Shown here: one piece after another, positions 45,901 to 55,399 of the stretch
How positions within the stretch are numbered: position 1 is the first letter of the stretch
Layout: each line of letters begins with the position of its first letter
Program-made: the position numbers and the translations under genes
The notes under the pieces: generated by a model
Database searches by the model: none
Told to the model about the DNA's origin: nothing
Seen by the model: only the letters and a program-made list of their open reading frames with translations
Source of the DNA: Opitutaceae bacterium
GTDB lineage: Bacteria > Verrucomicrobiota > Verrucomicrobiia > Opitutales > Opitutaceae
Length of the DNA stretch: 59,065 bases
Direction of reading: 5' to 3'
Assembly: GCA_027490995.1 (NCBI GenBank)
Contig: JAIXWY010000015.1
Location: forward strand, 1-59,065

Positions 45901-48900
45901 CTATTCGCGGCGCGCGCTCCAGCGCACCGCGTTGCTTAGCAACGCGCGGAAGGCCGGGTGCTCGTGGGTGCGCTGGTCGTGGCCGAGGGCGATTCCGACC
46001 ACGCGGGCCTGCGGGTGGCGGGTGACCCAGACGGACGGATGAGGCGTGCCGTACTTCTGACTTGGGGAGGTTTCAGCGAGGATCTCGATCGCCGCGGTGC
46101 CCGGCGGCAGGCGCGAGGGCTCGGCATTCACGTAATACAGCTCGTCGATGACCTCGAACCGCTCCGGCACCCCGCGCATGACGGGATGCTGAGGCTGGAC
46201 GTTGCGCACGGTGAACGGTCCCAGACGATCGTGTCCGCGGGAGCCGCCGCCGACCAGCGCAGCGTTCAGCTCTGGCCACTGCGGATAGGCGAACCAAGTC
46301 CCGGCATGCAGCAGAACAATTCCCTTCCCGGCCTGTGCGAACGCCATTAACGCGGCGCGGTACTCCGGCGTGTCGAAGTGCTTGCGATTGACGCTGATCA
46401 CGGCGACGTCGGCGCTGGCGAGTTCGGTGGCGGCCTGGTCGCGGTCCTCGGTGTAATGCACGGTGAAACCTGCGTCCTGCAGGATCGCACGATCCATCGC
46501 GTCGAAGTAGGCTGCGAAGTCGTGGGAACTGCCGCCCCCGATCAACATGACGCGCGTCTTGCCGGCTTCCCAGCGCACGGGCCGCGTTTCCGGCAGCGGT
46601 GCATCGCCCTTACCTCCCTCGCGCGGGCCGATGGCCGGGGCCGCGGCGGGGGCGACGGCCGGCGTTGCGGCGGTTGGCGCGGAGCGAGAGAGCTCGACCG
46701 TGACCGCGAGCGTGCACGGGACAACATCGTTGTCGTAGCTCTCGAGTTCGAGCTGCCGGACGAGGCCGGCGGTGCGCAGCGGCAGTGAGATCAGGCGGGC
46801 GCGGCCCTCACGCGTGAATCCGTCGGCGGCCTTGGCGCCGGGCAGGTCGTCGGAGCTGTCGTAGCGCGCGAAGTGGATGCCGTTGCGCAGCACATGCTCC
46901 TCGCGCTTGCCGTCGGCGAAGACGGCGGTGACGCTGAGCACCGGCTGACCCTTGGCCGCCTCGCCTCCGTGGGGCCAAGCCTCGCTCCCCAGGCCGCCCA
47001 GCAGCTGGATTGAGGAGACGGCGGCGTTAACGGTCAGCACGACGCGGCGTGGATAGTCCTCGGAGAAAGCGTCTGAGCCGGGGCCGCCCTTCAAGGCGAG
47101 CACGTTGCGGCCGGTGGCAGATTTCGCGGGATCCATCACGAAGAACGGAACCCCGTGGACCTTTACGTCGCCGAACCGCTGCACGGAGATCGTCTCTCCG
47201 GTGGCATCCTCGCGGCGGAACATCCCGCGGCGGCTGTTGGCGGTGTAGGCGTCGCGCAGGTCGAGCACGCGGAAGCCCTGATCAGCCGAGGCGAGGTAGG
47301 TGACGAGATCACGCAGTCCCTCGCTCCCCATGCCTTCAAAACCCTCGGGCATGAGGGAGCGCCGGGTGTTCTCGCGGGTGGCGATGTCCTCGCTGCGCAG
47401 CTCGTGGTCGCCGCCGAGGGATCGCAGGGTCAGGCCCGCGGCGTTTTCGCTGACGATGATGCCGGAGAGACTTTCGCCCTTCTTGGTGGTGATGTTCCAC
47501 TGCCAGAAGCTCGGATCGACCTCGCGGTTGGGATCGAGGATGTGGACGAGCAGGGTGGCGGGACCGTGGGCGCCCATGCCGCTGAGGGGGGGGCCGATGT
47601 CGACGAGACCGACGTCGTTGTGGCGGTGGCAGACGGCGCAGGCGGCGGCGTAGATGGCGCGGCCGCGGGCGAAGTCGCCGGGCTTCTCGACCTCCGGCGT
47701 GAGGCGGGCGATGAGCTCGTCCTTCTGGAGTGCGACTGGATTGAGCTTCGCCATCAGCGTGGCGGCGTCGCGAGCGAGATCGCGATTGGGGTGGGTGCGC
47801 AGGCGGGCGACGTCGCCGAGGCTGAGGCTGGCGGGATTGACGCGCCCCTCGGCGAGGTCCCCGAGGAGAAGGCGGGTGAATTCGACGCGGCGCAGAATCT
47901 GGTCGAACGCCGCGGCCGTGCGCGTGCTGGTCCAGATGGCGATGAGCGCGCGGCCAGCGTCGTCGCCGCCGATCGCCCCGAGGGCGGCGAGCAGGGGCGC
48001 CTGCAGTTTTATCGGAGTGCCCGGGGCGGTCAGGAGGGCGGTGACCCGCTCGAGCACGGCGTTGCGGCGCGCGGGGAGGGCGAGCAGGCTGAGCGCCGCT
48101 TCGAGGCGGTCCGGCTCCGCGGTGTCGGGGGCCACGATACGGGCGAGCAGGCTGGCGGTAAGGGGATCCGTGAGATCGACGAGTCGGTTGTCGCGGTCGT
48201 CGCGGACGGCGAGCGGCAAGGCGGCGACGGCGGTGCCGGGGCGTTGGAGGAGGTGGCGCAGCGCGGCGAGTTCGTCCGCGGCGGCGGGGCCGGCGAGGGC
48301 CGGCGCGGCCATCAGGCTGCGAAGCGCGGTCGATGCCAAAGCGTCGGACGGTGAGCTCGCGGCGGCGGTCACGACCGTCGCCCGACCCTTCGCGGGAAGC
48401 GAAGGCAGGACGCTGGAGACGAAGGGAGCGAAGACCGGACCGCGGGTATCAGCGAGGGCGGCGGCGATGAATTCGGCAGGATGGTCGGTCGCCGCGGCGA
48501 CGAGGGCGGAGCGGGTCCAGTCATCGGTGGCGGCGGCGAAGCGATCGAGGACCGCGCGCCGGGCGGCGTCGGTGGTGGCGGACCGAGCCTCTTCGTAGGT
48601 GCGCTCCACCGTGCTGCCCATGCGACGGGCTGGGGCGGCGAGGGCGGAGTGGTCGGGGAAGTTCTCGCGGAGCAGGCGCCAGGCGTTGGCGCGCACGTGC
48701 TGGTTGGGGTGCGAGTCGATCGCGCGGACGAGGCTGGAGGCGTCGCGTGCGTCGAGCTGCGGATCGGGCAGGGAGCGGGCTTCGCGATGCTGGACGCGCC
48801 AGATGCGGGCGAAGTGGTGGTCGCGGTCCGGGCGGAGCGCCGCGTTGGCCGGGCCGTGCACCGGGCCGCGGGTGTCGTTGTGGATCACTGCCTGGTTGTA

Positions 48901-50889
48901 GAAGTCGACGACGTACAGCGCGCCGTCGGGGCCGATGCGCGTCTCGATCGGGCGGAACCAGAGATCGCGGCTCCGAATGAACTCAGTCTCCTCAAAGCCA
49001 GCCTCCTTCTCGGTGCGGAAGCTCGGGCCGTCGGAGCGGAGAAATTGGTGATGGACGATATTGAGGGTGGGCTCGCCGGTGAAGTAGCTGCCCTTCCAGC
49101 GATCGGGCCAAGCGCCGCCGTCGTAGATTGCGCACCCGGCGGCGGCGGTGAAGCGGCCGACCTGGTCGATCTGCACGTAGGCCTGCTCGGTCCAGTTCAT
49201 CAGCGGGTAGGTCCGCTGACCGGTGATCATGCCCTTCCAAGACGTCGTGCCGGGGATGCGGCCCTTGGCGAGGATCGACTCTGGCAGCAGCGTGTGGAAG
49301 AGCACGGTGCCGGTGGTGGGCTGGGTCCAAATCACCTGACCGTCCCAGGTGATCTCAAGGCCCCAGGTATTGCCGCCGCGGCTGCTGTACTGCTCGAAGG
49401 CGGAGCCATCGGGCTTGAAGCGGACGACGCCATTGTTCGCGACGCCGAAGGCGGTGCGGCCGTCGGGGGAAGTCACCTCGCCGCGGCTGTAGCCGTGGGT
49501 CGCGTAAATCCAGCCATCGAGGCCCCAGCGCAGGTTATTGATGACGGCGTGGGTGTCGGCGATGCCGAGACCGGTGTAGAGCTTGGTGCGGCGATCGGCG
49601 CGGCCGTCGCCGTCAGTGTCCTCGAGGAACCAAATGTCCGGGGCGGTGGCGGCGATCACCCCGCGGCGGTGCAGGACAAAGCCGGTGACGAGCTCGAGGC
49701 CGTCGGCGAAGACGACCTTGCGGTCCATTACCCCGTCCCCATCGGAATCCTCCAGCCAAGAGATGCGGTCCTCGGCGGGGCGGTCGGTGCGCGTGGGGTG
49801 GAGAGAACCGGTTTCCTTCCATGGGGCGACATTCGGGACGCGGCGGCCGTTGGGGTATTCGGGGGTTTCGCTAACCCAGAGGCGGCCGCGCTCGTCCCAG
49901 TCGAGATTCATGACTTTGGTCACGAGTGGCTCGGAGGCGACGAGTGTAGCGGTGAATTCTGGGTGCACCTCGAGGGTGGCGGCGGCCTTGGTGGGGTGGA
50001 CGGGACCGCCTTCGACGTAGCGCAGTCCGTCGCCGAGTTCCTCGGGGCGGCAGAGGACGTCGACGTTCTCCTGTCCGGCGGCCCAAGCGATGCCGCGCAG
50101 GAGGAGGGCGCGGTAGTTCGGGCGGTTGAAGGTGGCGTAGTAGTGGCCAGGCAACGACACGAAGGCCCGGTAGGGACGCTTCGCTCCCTCGAGCGTGCGC
50201 TCGTAGGTCCACATCTGAGGCTGGTAATCGTAGACGCTGACCTTCTTCCCGCCGCTGGTGAGTTCCTCGGCGCGCTTCTGAGCGGCGGCGTTGCGGGCAC
50301 CGGAGGCCTTCGGCGTGTAGGCGGCGGCGAGGACGCGGGCCTCGGGCTGGAGATCGAGATCGTAATAGATCTCGTCGTCCATGGCCCAGTTGGAGGCGCC
50401 GGTGGTGATGGGGTGGACGCGGTCAGTGAAGTACAGGTGGAGAGGGCCTTCGAGCCAGCGGGTGGTGCCGAAGCGCCACGATCCGCCGATGATCGTGCGG
50501 TACCAGTCGGGGTCGCGGGAGACGGCAGCGGCATGGATCACGACGATCCCCCCGCCGCGGCGAAGAAATCCATCCAAGGCATCGCGCTCGTCGCCCTTGG
50601 CGATGTTACCTGCCTCGGGGGCGTGCAGGATGAGCACGTCGGTGTCGGCGAGTTCCTCGGCCGACGGGAAGCGGGCGGCGCCGCGCGCGACGACGCCCCG
50701 CTCGGTGAGCAAGGTGGTCCACTCGGCGAGGAAGCGCGGGTGATCGTGGGCGCCGGGACCGTGCGTCTTCGGGCCGGAGCGGATGAAGACGCGCAGCGGT
50801 GCGGCGCTGGCGGCGTGCGCGAGGAGCGCGGCGGTGGCGGCGGCGAAGACGACTCTGGACAGAAGGCGGAGGAAGCGGGGCAGGATCAC
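45901..50889 (-). CDS. Giant ThuA - PVC haem dehydrogenase - cytochrome c - ThuA fusion
   Basis: 1662 residues, exported (signal about 1-29). Order: ThuA-like domain 1 (about 30-275: VFIRSGPKTHGPGAHDHPRF, FVSLPGHYYATFNRPNYR); PVC dehydrogenase propeller (about 310-740: DWDERGRLWVSETPEYPNG, FLEDTDGDGRADRRTKLYTG, WGLDGWIYATHGYSRG); HEAT-like region (about 740-1060); Planctomycete-type cytochrome c with CAVCH at about 1082 and ILDPNREVDPSFWQWN, then ESLSGIIVSENAAGLTLRS; an NPCBM-like beta domain (about 1245-1410: VKVHGVPFFVMDPA, SIQLLGGLGSEAWPHGG); ThuA-like domain 2 (about 1440-1662: KGIVLLHAGTWFAYPQWPEL, RVVGIALGHDQRTHEHPAF). ThuA domains have a glutamine-amidotransferase-like fold and occur in sugar utilisation. 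Confidence 0.87.
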   Translation of the reverse strand: MILPRFLRLLSRVVFAAATAALLAHAASAAPLRVFIRSGPKTHGPGAHDHPRFLAEWTTLLTERGVVARGAARFPSAEELADTDVLILHAPEAGNIAKGDERDALDGFLRRGGGIVVIHAAAVSRDPDWYRTIIGGSWRFGTTRWLEGPLHLYFTDRVHPITTGASNWAMDDEIYYDLDLQPEARVLAAAYTPKASGARNAAAQKRAEELTSGGKKVSVYDYQPQMWTYERTLEGAKRPYRAFVSLPGHYYATFNRPNYRALLLRGIAWAAGQENVDVLCRPEELGDGLRYVEGGPVHPTKAAATLEVHPEFTATLVASEPLVTKVMNLDWDERGRLWVSETPEYPNGRRVPNVAPWKETGSLHPTRTDRPAEDRISWLEDSDGDGVMDRKVVFADGLELVTGFVLHRRGVIAATAPDIWFLEDTDGDGRADRRTKLYTGLGIADTHAVINNLRWGLDGWIYATHGYSRGEVTSPDGRTAFGVANNGVVRFKPDGSAFEQYSSRGGNTWGLEITWDGQVIWTQPTTGTVLFHTLLPESILAKGRIPGTTSWKGMITGQRTYPLMNWTEQAYVQIDQVGRFTAAAGCAIYDGGAWPDRWKGSYFTGEPTLNIVHHQFLRSDGPSFRTEKEAGFEETEFIRSRDLWFRPIETRIGPDGALYVVDFYNQAVIHNDTRGPVHGPANAALRPDRDHHFARIWRVQHREARSLPDPQLDARDASSLVRAIDSHPNQHVRANAWRLLRENFPDHSALAAPARRMGSTVERTYEEARSATTDAARRAVLDRFAAATDDWTRSALVAAATDHPAEFIAAALADTRGPVFAPFVSSVLPSLPAKGRATVVTAAASSPSDALASTALRSLMAAPALAGPAAADELAALRHLLQRPGTAVAALPLAVRDDRDNRLVDLTDPLTASLLARIVAPDTAEPDRLEAALSLLALPARRNAVLERVTALLTAPGTPIKLQAPLLAALGAIGGDDAGRALIAIWTSTRTAAAFDQILRRVEFTRLLLGDLAEGRVNPASLSLGDVARLRTHPNRDLARDAATLMAKLNPVALQKDELIARLTPEVEKPGDFARGRAIYAAACAVCHRHNDVGLVDIGPPLSGMGAHGPATLLVHILDPNREVDPSFWQWNITTKKGESLSGIIVSENAAGLTLRSLGGDHELRSEDIATRENTRRSLMPEGFEGMGSEGLRDLVTYLASADQGFRVLDLRDAYTANSRRGMFRREDATGETISVQRFGDVKVHGVPFFVMDPAKSATGRNVLALKGGPGSDAFSEDYPRRVVLTVNAAVSSIQLLGGLGSEAWPHGGEAAKGQPVLSVTAVFADGKREEHVLRNGIHFARYDSSDDLPGAKAADGFTREGRARLISLPLRTAGLVRQLELESYDNDVVPCTLAVTVELSRSAPTAATPAVAPAAAPAIGPREGGKGDAPLPETRPVRWEAGKTRVMLIGGGSSHDFAAYFDAMDRAILQDAGFTVHYTEDRDQAATELASADVAVISVNRKHFDTPEYRAALMAFAQAGKGIVLLHAGTWFAYPQWPELNAALVGGGSRGHDRLGPFTVRNVQPQHPVMRGVPERFEVIDELYYVNAEPSRLPPGTAAIEILAETSPSQKYGTPHPSVWVTRHPQARVVGIALGHDQRTHEHPAFRALLSNAVRWSARRE

Positions 50890-50953
50890 GGGGAAAGGGC
50901 GGGAGAGAGCCGAGAGAGTAGGACGGGTGAAGCCGGTTGGCGCTGGGTTGGCG

Positions 50954-51403
50954 TCACTGCAGCGTCGCGCAGGGCGGCAGGCCCTCGCGGATCGACGTCC
51001 ACGGTGCCTGGGTGGAAACGTCCTCCGGGTCGGCGACGGCGGCGAGGTCGGGCGGCAAGTTTGCGGGAGAAAGGATCGCGAGGAAGACGAGGGCCTCGTC
51101 GTGGGGGTTATAGGTCGCGTGGATCACGCCCGGCGGGATGTGGGCAATTTCGCCGGCGCGGAGGATGCGGTGCGTGTCGCCGACCCATTGCTCGGCGCGG
51201 CCGGACACAACGTAGATGATCTCTTCGCGGTGGGGGTGTCGGTGGAACGGATGGCAGTGGTGGGCCGGCATGTGGGCGCGCACCAGCAGCAGCTTTTCGG
51301 CGGCCACGAGGTCGGGGCGGCAGAGCCAGTCGTTGTGGGTCCACGCGTTGGACTCGCGGGCGGCCTCCGTGAGGGTGACGAAGCGGCGGTCGGCGGGGTT
51401 CAT
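50954..51403 (-). CDS. Cupin-domain protein
   Basis: 149 residues, one cupin barrel. Motif 1 is HCHPFHRHPHREEIIYVVSG, with three candidate metal-binding His plus Glu, and motif 2 is the IPPGVIHATYN segment. It is a typical single-domain metal cupin without an HTH, so an isomerase, dioxygenase or binding protein rather than a regulator. It stands 64 bases before the ThuA-haem giant and 127 bases after the TIM-barrel gene in the cluster. Small-molecule substrate unknown, possibly the sugar derivative handled by the cluster. Confidence 0.85.
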   Translation of the reverse strand: MNPADRRFVTLTEAARESNAWTHNDWLCRPDLVAAEKLLLVRAHMPAHHCHPFHRHPHREEIIYVVSGRAEQWVGDTHRILRAGEIAHIPPGVIHATYNPHDEALVFLAILSPANLPPDLAAVADPEDVSTQAPWTSIREGLPPCATLQ

Positions 51404-51530
51404 GAACGGTGTGGGGCGGGGAAAGCGAGACGTGGGGGTGGTTCAGCAGGGCGCGCACGCTTCGGCGCGGCGACGGAGTCGCGCCGGAGCGTGTGGGAAA
51501 ACGGACAAAACGAACGAAGCGGGGGCGAGG

Positions 51531-52409
51531 CTACGCGGACCGGCGGGCTGCGGGGGCCTTGAGCGACTTGAAGGTGCGGGTCAGGGACGTCAGGGACTCC
51601 TCGACGCCCATGCGCTCGAGGCTGCTGGCGCCGACAAACCCTACGGCGTCGGTGCCCTCCAGCACGCGCTGAGCGTCGGTGGGCGTGTTGATCGGCCCAC
51701 CGTGGCAGAGGAAGAAGATGTCATTCCGCACCTGTCGGGCGGCGCGGATAATGTCCTGGGTGACCTTGAGCGTATGGTCCCAACTGACCACGGCCTGGCG
51801 GACGCCGACGCTACCGCCGACGGTGGTGCCGACGTGAGCGATGATCGCATCGGCGCCGGCCTTGGCCATCTCGACGGCTTCTTCCGGAGTGGCGACGTAC
51901 ACGATGGAGAACAAGTCCATCTTCCGGGCGAGCGCGACCATCTCGTATTCCTTGCGGACGCTCATCCCGGTTTCCTCGAGCACCTGTCGGAAGTGTCCGT
52001 CGACGATGGTGTGGGTGGGGAAGTTGTTCACGCCGGAGAAGCCCATTTCCTTCACCTTACCCAGCCAGTGCCACATCCGGCGCCGTGGATCGGAGGCGTG
52101 CACCCCGCAGATGACGGGGACGTCCTCGACGACGGGCAGCACCTCGAATTCGCCGATCTCCATCGCGATGGCGTTGGCGTCGCCGTAGGCCATCAGCCCG
52201 CAGGTGGACCCGTGGCCCATCATGCGAAAGCGGCCGCTGTTGTAGATGATGATCAGGTCGGCGCCGCCGCGTTCGATGAATTTGGCGCTGATGCCGGTGC
52301 CGGCGCCGGCGGCGATGAGGGCGTCGCCCTTATCGAGTGTCGCCTGAAGGCGCGCACGCACTTCCTCGCGGGTGTACGGGTTTCCTCGTCCAGTCCAAGG
52401 GTTGGGCAT
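51531..52409 (-). CDS. Phosphoenolpyruvate-hydrolase-like TIM barrel (Tm-1 C-terminal domain homologue)
   Basis: 292 residues, cytoplasmic TIM barrel related to the PEP-mutase/isocitrate-lyase-like proteins annotated as phosphoenolpyruvate hydrolase family. Motifs: GDALIAAGAGTGISAKFIER, IIYNSGRFRMMGHGSTCGLM, VPVICGVHASDPRRRM, GFSGVNNFPTHTIVDGHFRQ and DAIIAHVGTTVGGSVGVR, then FFLCHGGPINTPTDAQRVL. It corresponds to the C-terminal half of plant/fungal Tm-1 proteins. The UPF0261 half is four genes further on in the cluster. First gene of the cluster; the ATG at 52409 has no clear ribosome-binding site. Confidence 0.88.
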   Translation of the reverse strand: MPNPWTGRGNPYTREEVRARLQATLDKGDALIAAGAGTGISAKFIERGGADLIIIYNSGRFRMMGHGSTCGLMAYGDANAIAMEIGEFEVLPVVEDVPVICGVHASDPRRRMWHWLGKVKEMGFSGVNNFPTHTIVDGHFRQVLEETGMSVRKEYEMVALARKMDLFSIVYVATPEEAVEMAKAGADAIIAHVGTTVGGSVGVRQAVVSWDHTLKVTQDIIRAARQVRNDIFFLCHGGPINTPTDAQRVLEGTDAVGFVGASSLERMGVEESLTSLTRTFKSLKAPAARRSA

Positions 52410-52567
52410 GGATCAATACGGTGACGCGCGGCGCGACGGGGTAAAGCGCGGGTTTTTGTGGGTGCGGGAGAAATCGGCTTGAACGTGGCTCGTCGTCGGG
52501 CGGATTGTCGGCGCCTCCGGGACGGCGCGGGCCGAGCTCCTGGAACACGTCCCACCCCGATTTCCCC

Positions 52568-53758
52568 ATGACCTCCTCGCTCCTGCGGCGCGTTGCTGCG
52601 CCCCTCCTATCCCTCTTGGCCCTCGCGCTCGCCGGTTCGCTGGTCGCGCAGACCTCGTCCGCTCCCGCGGCGGCGCCGGCGCCGAGTGGCGTGGCGCGGC
52701 TTGATCCCACGATGGGGGCGAGCCAAGGTGCGGCGGCGGCGCTGACCTGGCACGACGTGACCACCTGGGGGTTGGAAGGCCGGGAGTGGACGGAACGTCC
52801 TCGCCTGCGCTGGTTCGACCGCTTCCCGGCGGAGGCGCAGAAGACGGTCACCGACAAGGTTTGGAACCTGAGTCGTGATTCGACTGGCATGGTGGTGCGT
52901 TTCCGCACCGATGCGTCTTCCATTCACGTGCACTACAAGCTGATGAAAGCGCAGCTGGGCATGCCGCACATGCCGGCGACGGGGGTGAGTGGCGTGGACC
53001 TTTATGCGCGAAACACCAAGGGCGAGTGGCGCTGGGTGGGCGTGACCCGTCCGGACACGCAGGAAGTGAAGGTGGAGATCATCAAGGACCTCGCGCCTGG
53101 CCTGCGGGAGTACGCGGCGTACCTCCCGCTGTATAACGGCGTGGAGTCGATGAGCATTGGCGTACCGGCGGGAGCGGCCTTCGAAGGCCTCGCGCCGCGG
53201 AAGCGGCCGATCGTCTTCTACGGCACCTCGATCACCCATGGTGCCTGCGCGTCGCGCCCTGGCATGGTGCATCCGGCGATCCTTGGCCGCCGTTTCGACC
53301 TCCCCGTGGTCAACCTCGGTTTTTCGGGCAATGGACGCATGGATGCCGCGGTCGGGGCCTTCCTCGTCGACATTGACGCGGCAGTGTACGTCATCGACTG
53401 CCTGCCGAACATGGGTCCGGGAGGCGTGACCGAGCGCACGGCGCCGCTCGTGCGACAGATCCGTAAGTCTCGCCCGAACACCCCGATCGTGCTCGTGGAA
53501 GATCGCCGTTACACGAACGACTGGATCACGCCCGGGAAGGCGAAGTTCCACGATGAAAACCATGCGGCCTTGCGGGCCGCCTACGAAGGCCTCCTGCAGG
53601 AAGGCGTGAAGGGACTCTACTACATCGAAGGCGACCGGCTCTACGGCGATGACACCGAAGGTGCGACGGATGCCTCGCATGCGAACGACCTCGGCTTCAT
53701 GCGCCAAGCGGACGTGATGGAGCCGGTGCTGCGCGCGGCGTTGGCGGCCTCGCGCTGA
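52568..53758 (+). CDS. Secreted SGNH/GDSL hydrolase (carbohydrate-esterase-like)
   Basis: 396 residues. Signal peptide at 1-27 (LSLLALALAGSLVAQ). An N-terminal beta-sandwich (about 50-200: VVRFRTDASSIHVHYKLM) is followed by an SGNH hydrolase domain: nucleophile Ser in FYGTSITHGACASRPG (about residue 221), NLGFSGNGRMDAAVG (Gly/Asn block) and the Asp/His pair in TDASHANDLGFMRQ (about 368-371). The order beta-sandwich then SGNH resembles deacetylases that remove acetyl groups from polysaccharides. Substrate not shown. It diverges from the nine-gene cluster with a 158-base gap and has its own terminator. Confidence 0.85.
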   Translation: MTSSLLRRVAAPLLSLLALALAGSLVAQTSSAPAAAPAPSGVARLDPTMGASQGAAAALTWHDVTTWGLEGREWTERPRLRWFDRFPAEAQKTVTDKVWNLSRDSTGMVVRFRTDASSIHVHYKLMKAQLGMPHMPATGVSGVDLYARNTKGEWRWVGVTRPDTQEVKVEIIKDLAPGLREYAAYLPLYNGVESMSIGVPAGAAFEGLAPRKRPIVFYGTSITHGACASRPGMVHPAILGRRFDLPVVNLGFSGNGRMDAAVGAFLVDIDAAVYVIDCLPNMGPGGVTERTAPLVRQIRKSRPNTPIVLVEDRRYTNDWITPGKAKFHDENHAALRAAYEGLLQEGVKGLYYIEGDRLYGDDTEGATDASHANDLGFMRQADVMEPVLRAALAASR

Positions 53759-53775
53759 GCGCGCGAACGCGTTCC

Positions 53776-53809
53776 GGCCGCCGTTCGCCTCGCGCGCGGC
53801 GGCCTTTTT
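53776..53809 (+). terminator. Rho-independent terminator after the SGNH hydrolase
   Basis: GGCCGCCG (53776-53783) pairs with CGGCGGCC (53797-53804), loop of 13, followed by TTTTT. Confidence 0.85.
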
Positions 53810-53943
53810 CGTGCGCGTGGCTGAAGGGCCCGGCGGGATTGCCGAATCCCGATGGGCGTCTGGTGAGACGGGCGGGCGCCCGGCCGCAGCGTTCGCGGCT
53901 GCCGGAGGCGTGCTGGCTGCGGACGGATCGCGTCGCCGCGACG

Positions 53944-55365
53944 TCAGGTCAGGATCGGCTTGACCACGTTACCGAACACGTCGGTGAGCCGGAACTGCCG
54001 GCCCTGGTAGCGGTACAGGAGGCGGGTGTGGTCGACGCCGAACAAGTGAAGCATCGTGGCGTGCAGGTCGTGGACGCTCACGGGCTTGTCGACGGCCGCG
54101 TAGCCCAGTTCGTCGGTGGAACCGTAGCTCATGCCCCCGCGGATGGCGCCGCCGGCGAGCATGATGGAGAACCCCTTGATATGGTGGTCGCGCCCCTTGC
54201 CCTGAGCCATCGGCGTGCGTCCGAATTCTCCGCCCCAGACGATTAGCGTGTCGTCCCAGAGCCCGCGTTGCTTGAGATCGCGGATCAGGGCGGCGGTGGG
54301 GCGATCGACCTCCTCGGCCTTGTACTTCACGTGGGCGACATCGTCGTGGTGGTCCCAGTCGCGATGGTAGAGTTGGATGAACCGCACCCCGCGCTCGGCG
54401 AGGCGGCGGGCGAGCAGGCAGTTGGAGGCGAAGCTTCCGTCGCCCGGCCGGGCGCCGTAGGCCTCGAGCGTGCGCGTCGGCTCCTTCGAGAGGTCCATCA
54501 GGCCTGGAACGCTCGTCTGCATCCGGAACGCCATCTCGTACTGATTGATGCGAGTCGCGATTTCCGGGTCGGCCACGGCGTCGTGCTGGCGGCGATTGAG
54601 CTGGTTGACGACGTCGATGATCTCCTCTTGGTCGGCGGACGTGACGCCGGCGGGTGGCTGCATGTACTGCACCGGGTCACCGATGGACTGGAACTTCACC
54701 CCCTGGAAACGGCTGGGCAGGAAACCGCTGTGCCACTGGCGGGCGGCGATGGGCTGCATCTGGCCGCCGCGGCCTTGGGACATGAGGACGATGAAGCCCG
54801 GCAGTTCCTCCGTCTCGGTACCGAGCCCGTAGAGCAGCCAGGAGCCCATGCTGGGGCGCCCGGCAATGATCGAGCCCGTGTTCATGAACGTGTGAGCCGG
54901 GTCGTGGTTGATCTGCTCGGTGTACATCGAGCGGATGATGCAGATGTCGTCGGCGACGCTGCCGATCTCAGGGAAGAGCGAGCAGATTTCTTGGCCGGAC
55001 TTGCCGTAGCGTTGGAACGCGAATTGCGGACCGTAGCACTTCAGTTCGGTGCCCTGCAGTTGGGCGATCTGCTGGCCGCGGGTGAACGACTCTGGCATGG
55101 CGGAGCCGTGCATCGCCGCGAGCTTCGGCTTCGGGTCGAACGTCTCGAGGTGGGAAGGGCCTCCGGCCTGATACAGGTAGATCACGCGCTTGATCCGCGC
55201 TGGGTGGTGGAGCTGGTCGAGCACGCCCTTCCAGCGACCGTTGTCGCCGGCGAAGAGGGCCGGGTTCAGCAGCGAGCCAAGCGCGAGGGAGCCCAGCCCA
55301 GCGGCGGAGCGGCCGAGGAAGGCGCGGCGGGTGAGGGCTTCGGGAGAAAGGGAAGACGGGTGCAT
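53944..55365 (-). CDS. DUF1501 protein (pair C)
   Basis: 473 residues, canonical DUF1501. Twin-arginine signal TRRAFLGRSAAGLGS (about residues 11-25), RVIYLYQAGGPSHLETFDPK, EQINHDPAHTFMNTGSI, RPSMGSWLLYGLGTETEELP, FASNCLLARRLAERGVRFIQ, LYHRDWDHHDDVAH and IVWGGEFGRTPMAQGKGRDH. Very close in order and spacing to the pair B protein, more distant from pair A. It follows its PSCyt1/DUF1553 partner by 34 bases. Confidence 0.93.
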   Translation of the reverse strand: MHPSSLSPEALTRRAFLGRSAAGLGSLALGSLLNPALFAGDNGRWKGVLDQLHHPARIKRVIYLYQAGGPSHLETFDPKPKLAAMHGSAMPESFTRGQQIAQLQGTELKCYGPQFAFQRYGKSGQEICSLFPEIGSVADDICIIRSMYTEQINHDPAHTFMNTGSIIAGRPSMGSWLLYGLGTETEELPGFIVLMSQGRGGQMQPIAARQWHSGFLPSRFQGVKFQSIGDPVQYMQPPAGVTSADQEEIIDVVNQLNRRQHDAVADPEIATRINQYEMAFRMQTSVPGLMDLSKEPTRTLEAYGARPGDGSFASNCLLARRLAERGVRFIQLYHRDWDHHDDVAHVKYKAEEVDRPTAALIRDLKQRGLWDDTLIVWGGEFGRTPMAQGKGRDHHIKGFSIMLAGGAIRGGMSYGSTDELGYAAVDKPVSVHDLHATMLHLFGVDHTRLLYRYQGRQFRLTDVFGNVVKPILT

Positions 55366-55399
55366 CGCGGCAAAGGGAAGGCGGAGCGGGAGGGACGAC

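Noticed and set aside
48481..51219. 912-residue plus-strand frame opposite the ThuA-haem gene
   Set aside because: Low-complexity Gly/Val/Ala/Asp composition characteristic of the complement of a GC-rich gene. The minus strand has conserved domains throughout.
52410..52567. Divergent promoters between the TIM-barrel gene and the SGNH hydrolase
   Set aside because: A TTGAAC box near 52480 lacks an acceptable -10 partner, so no promoter is called although one must exist in this gap.
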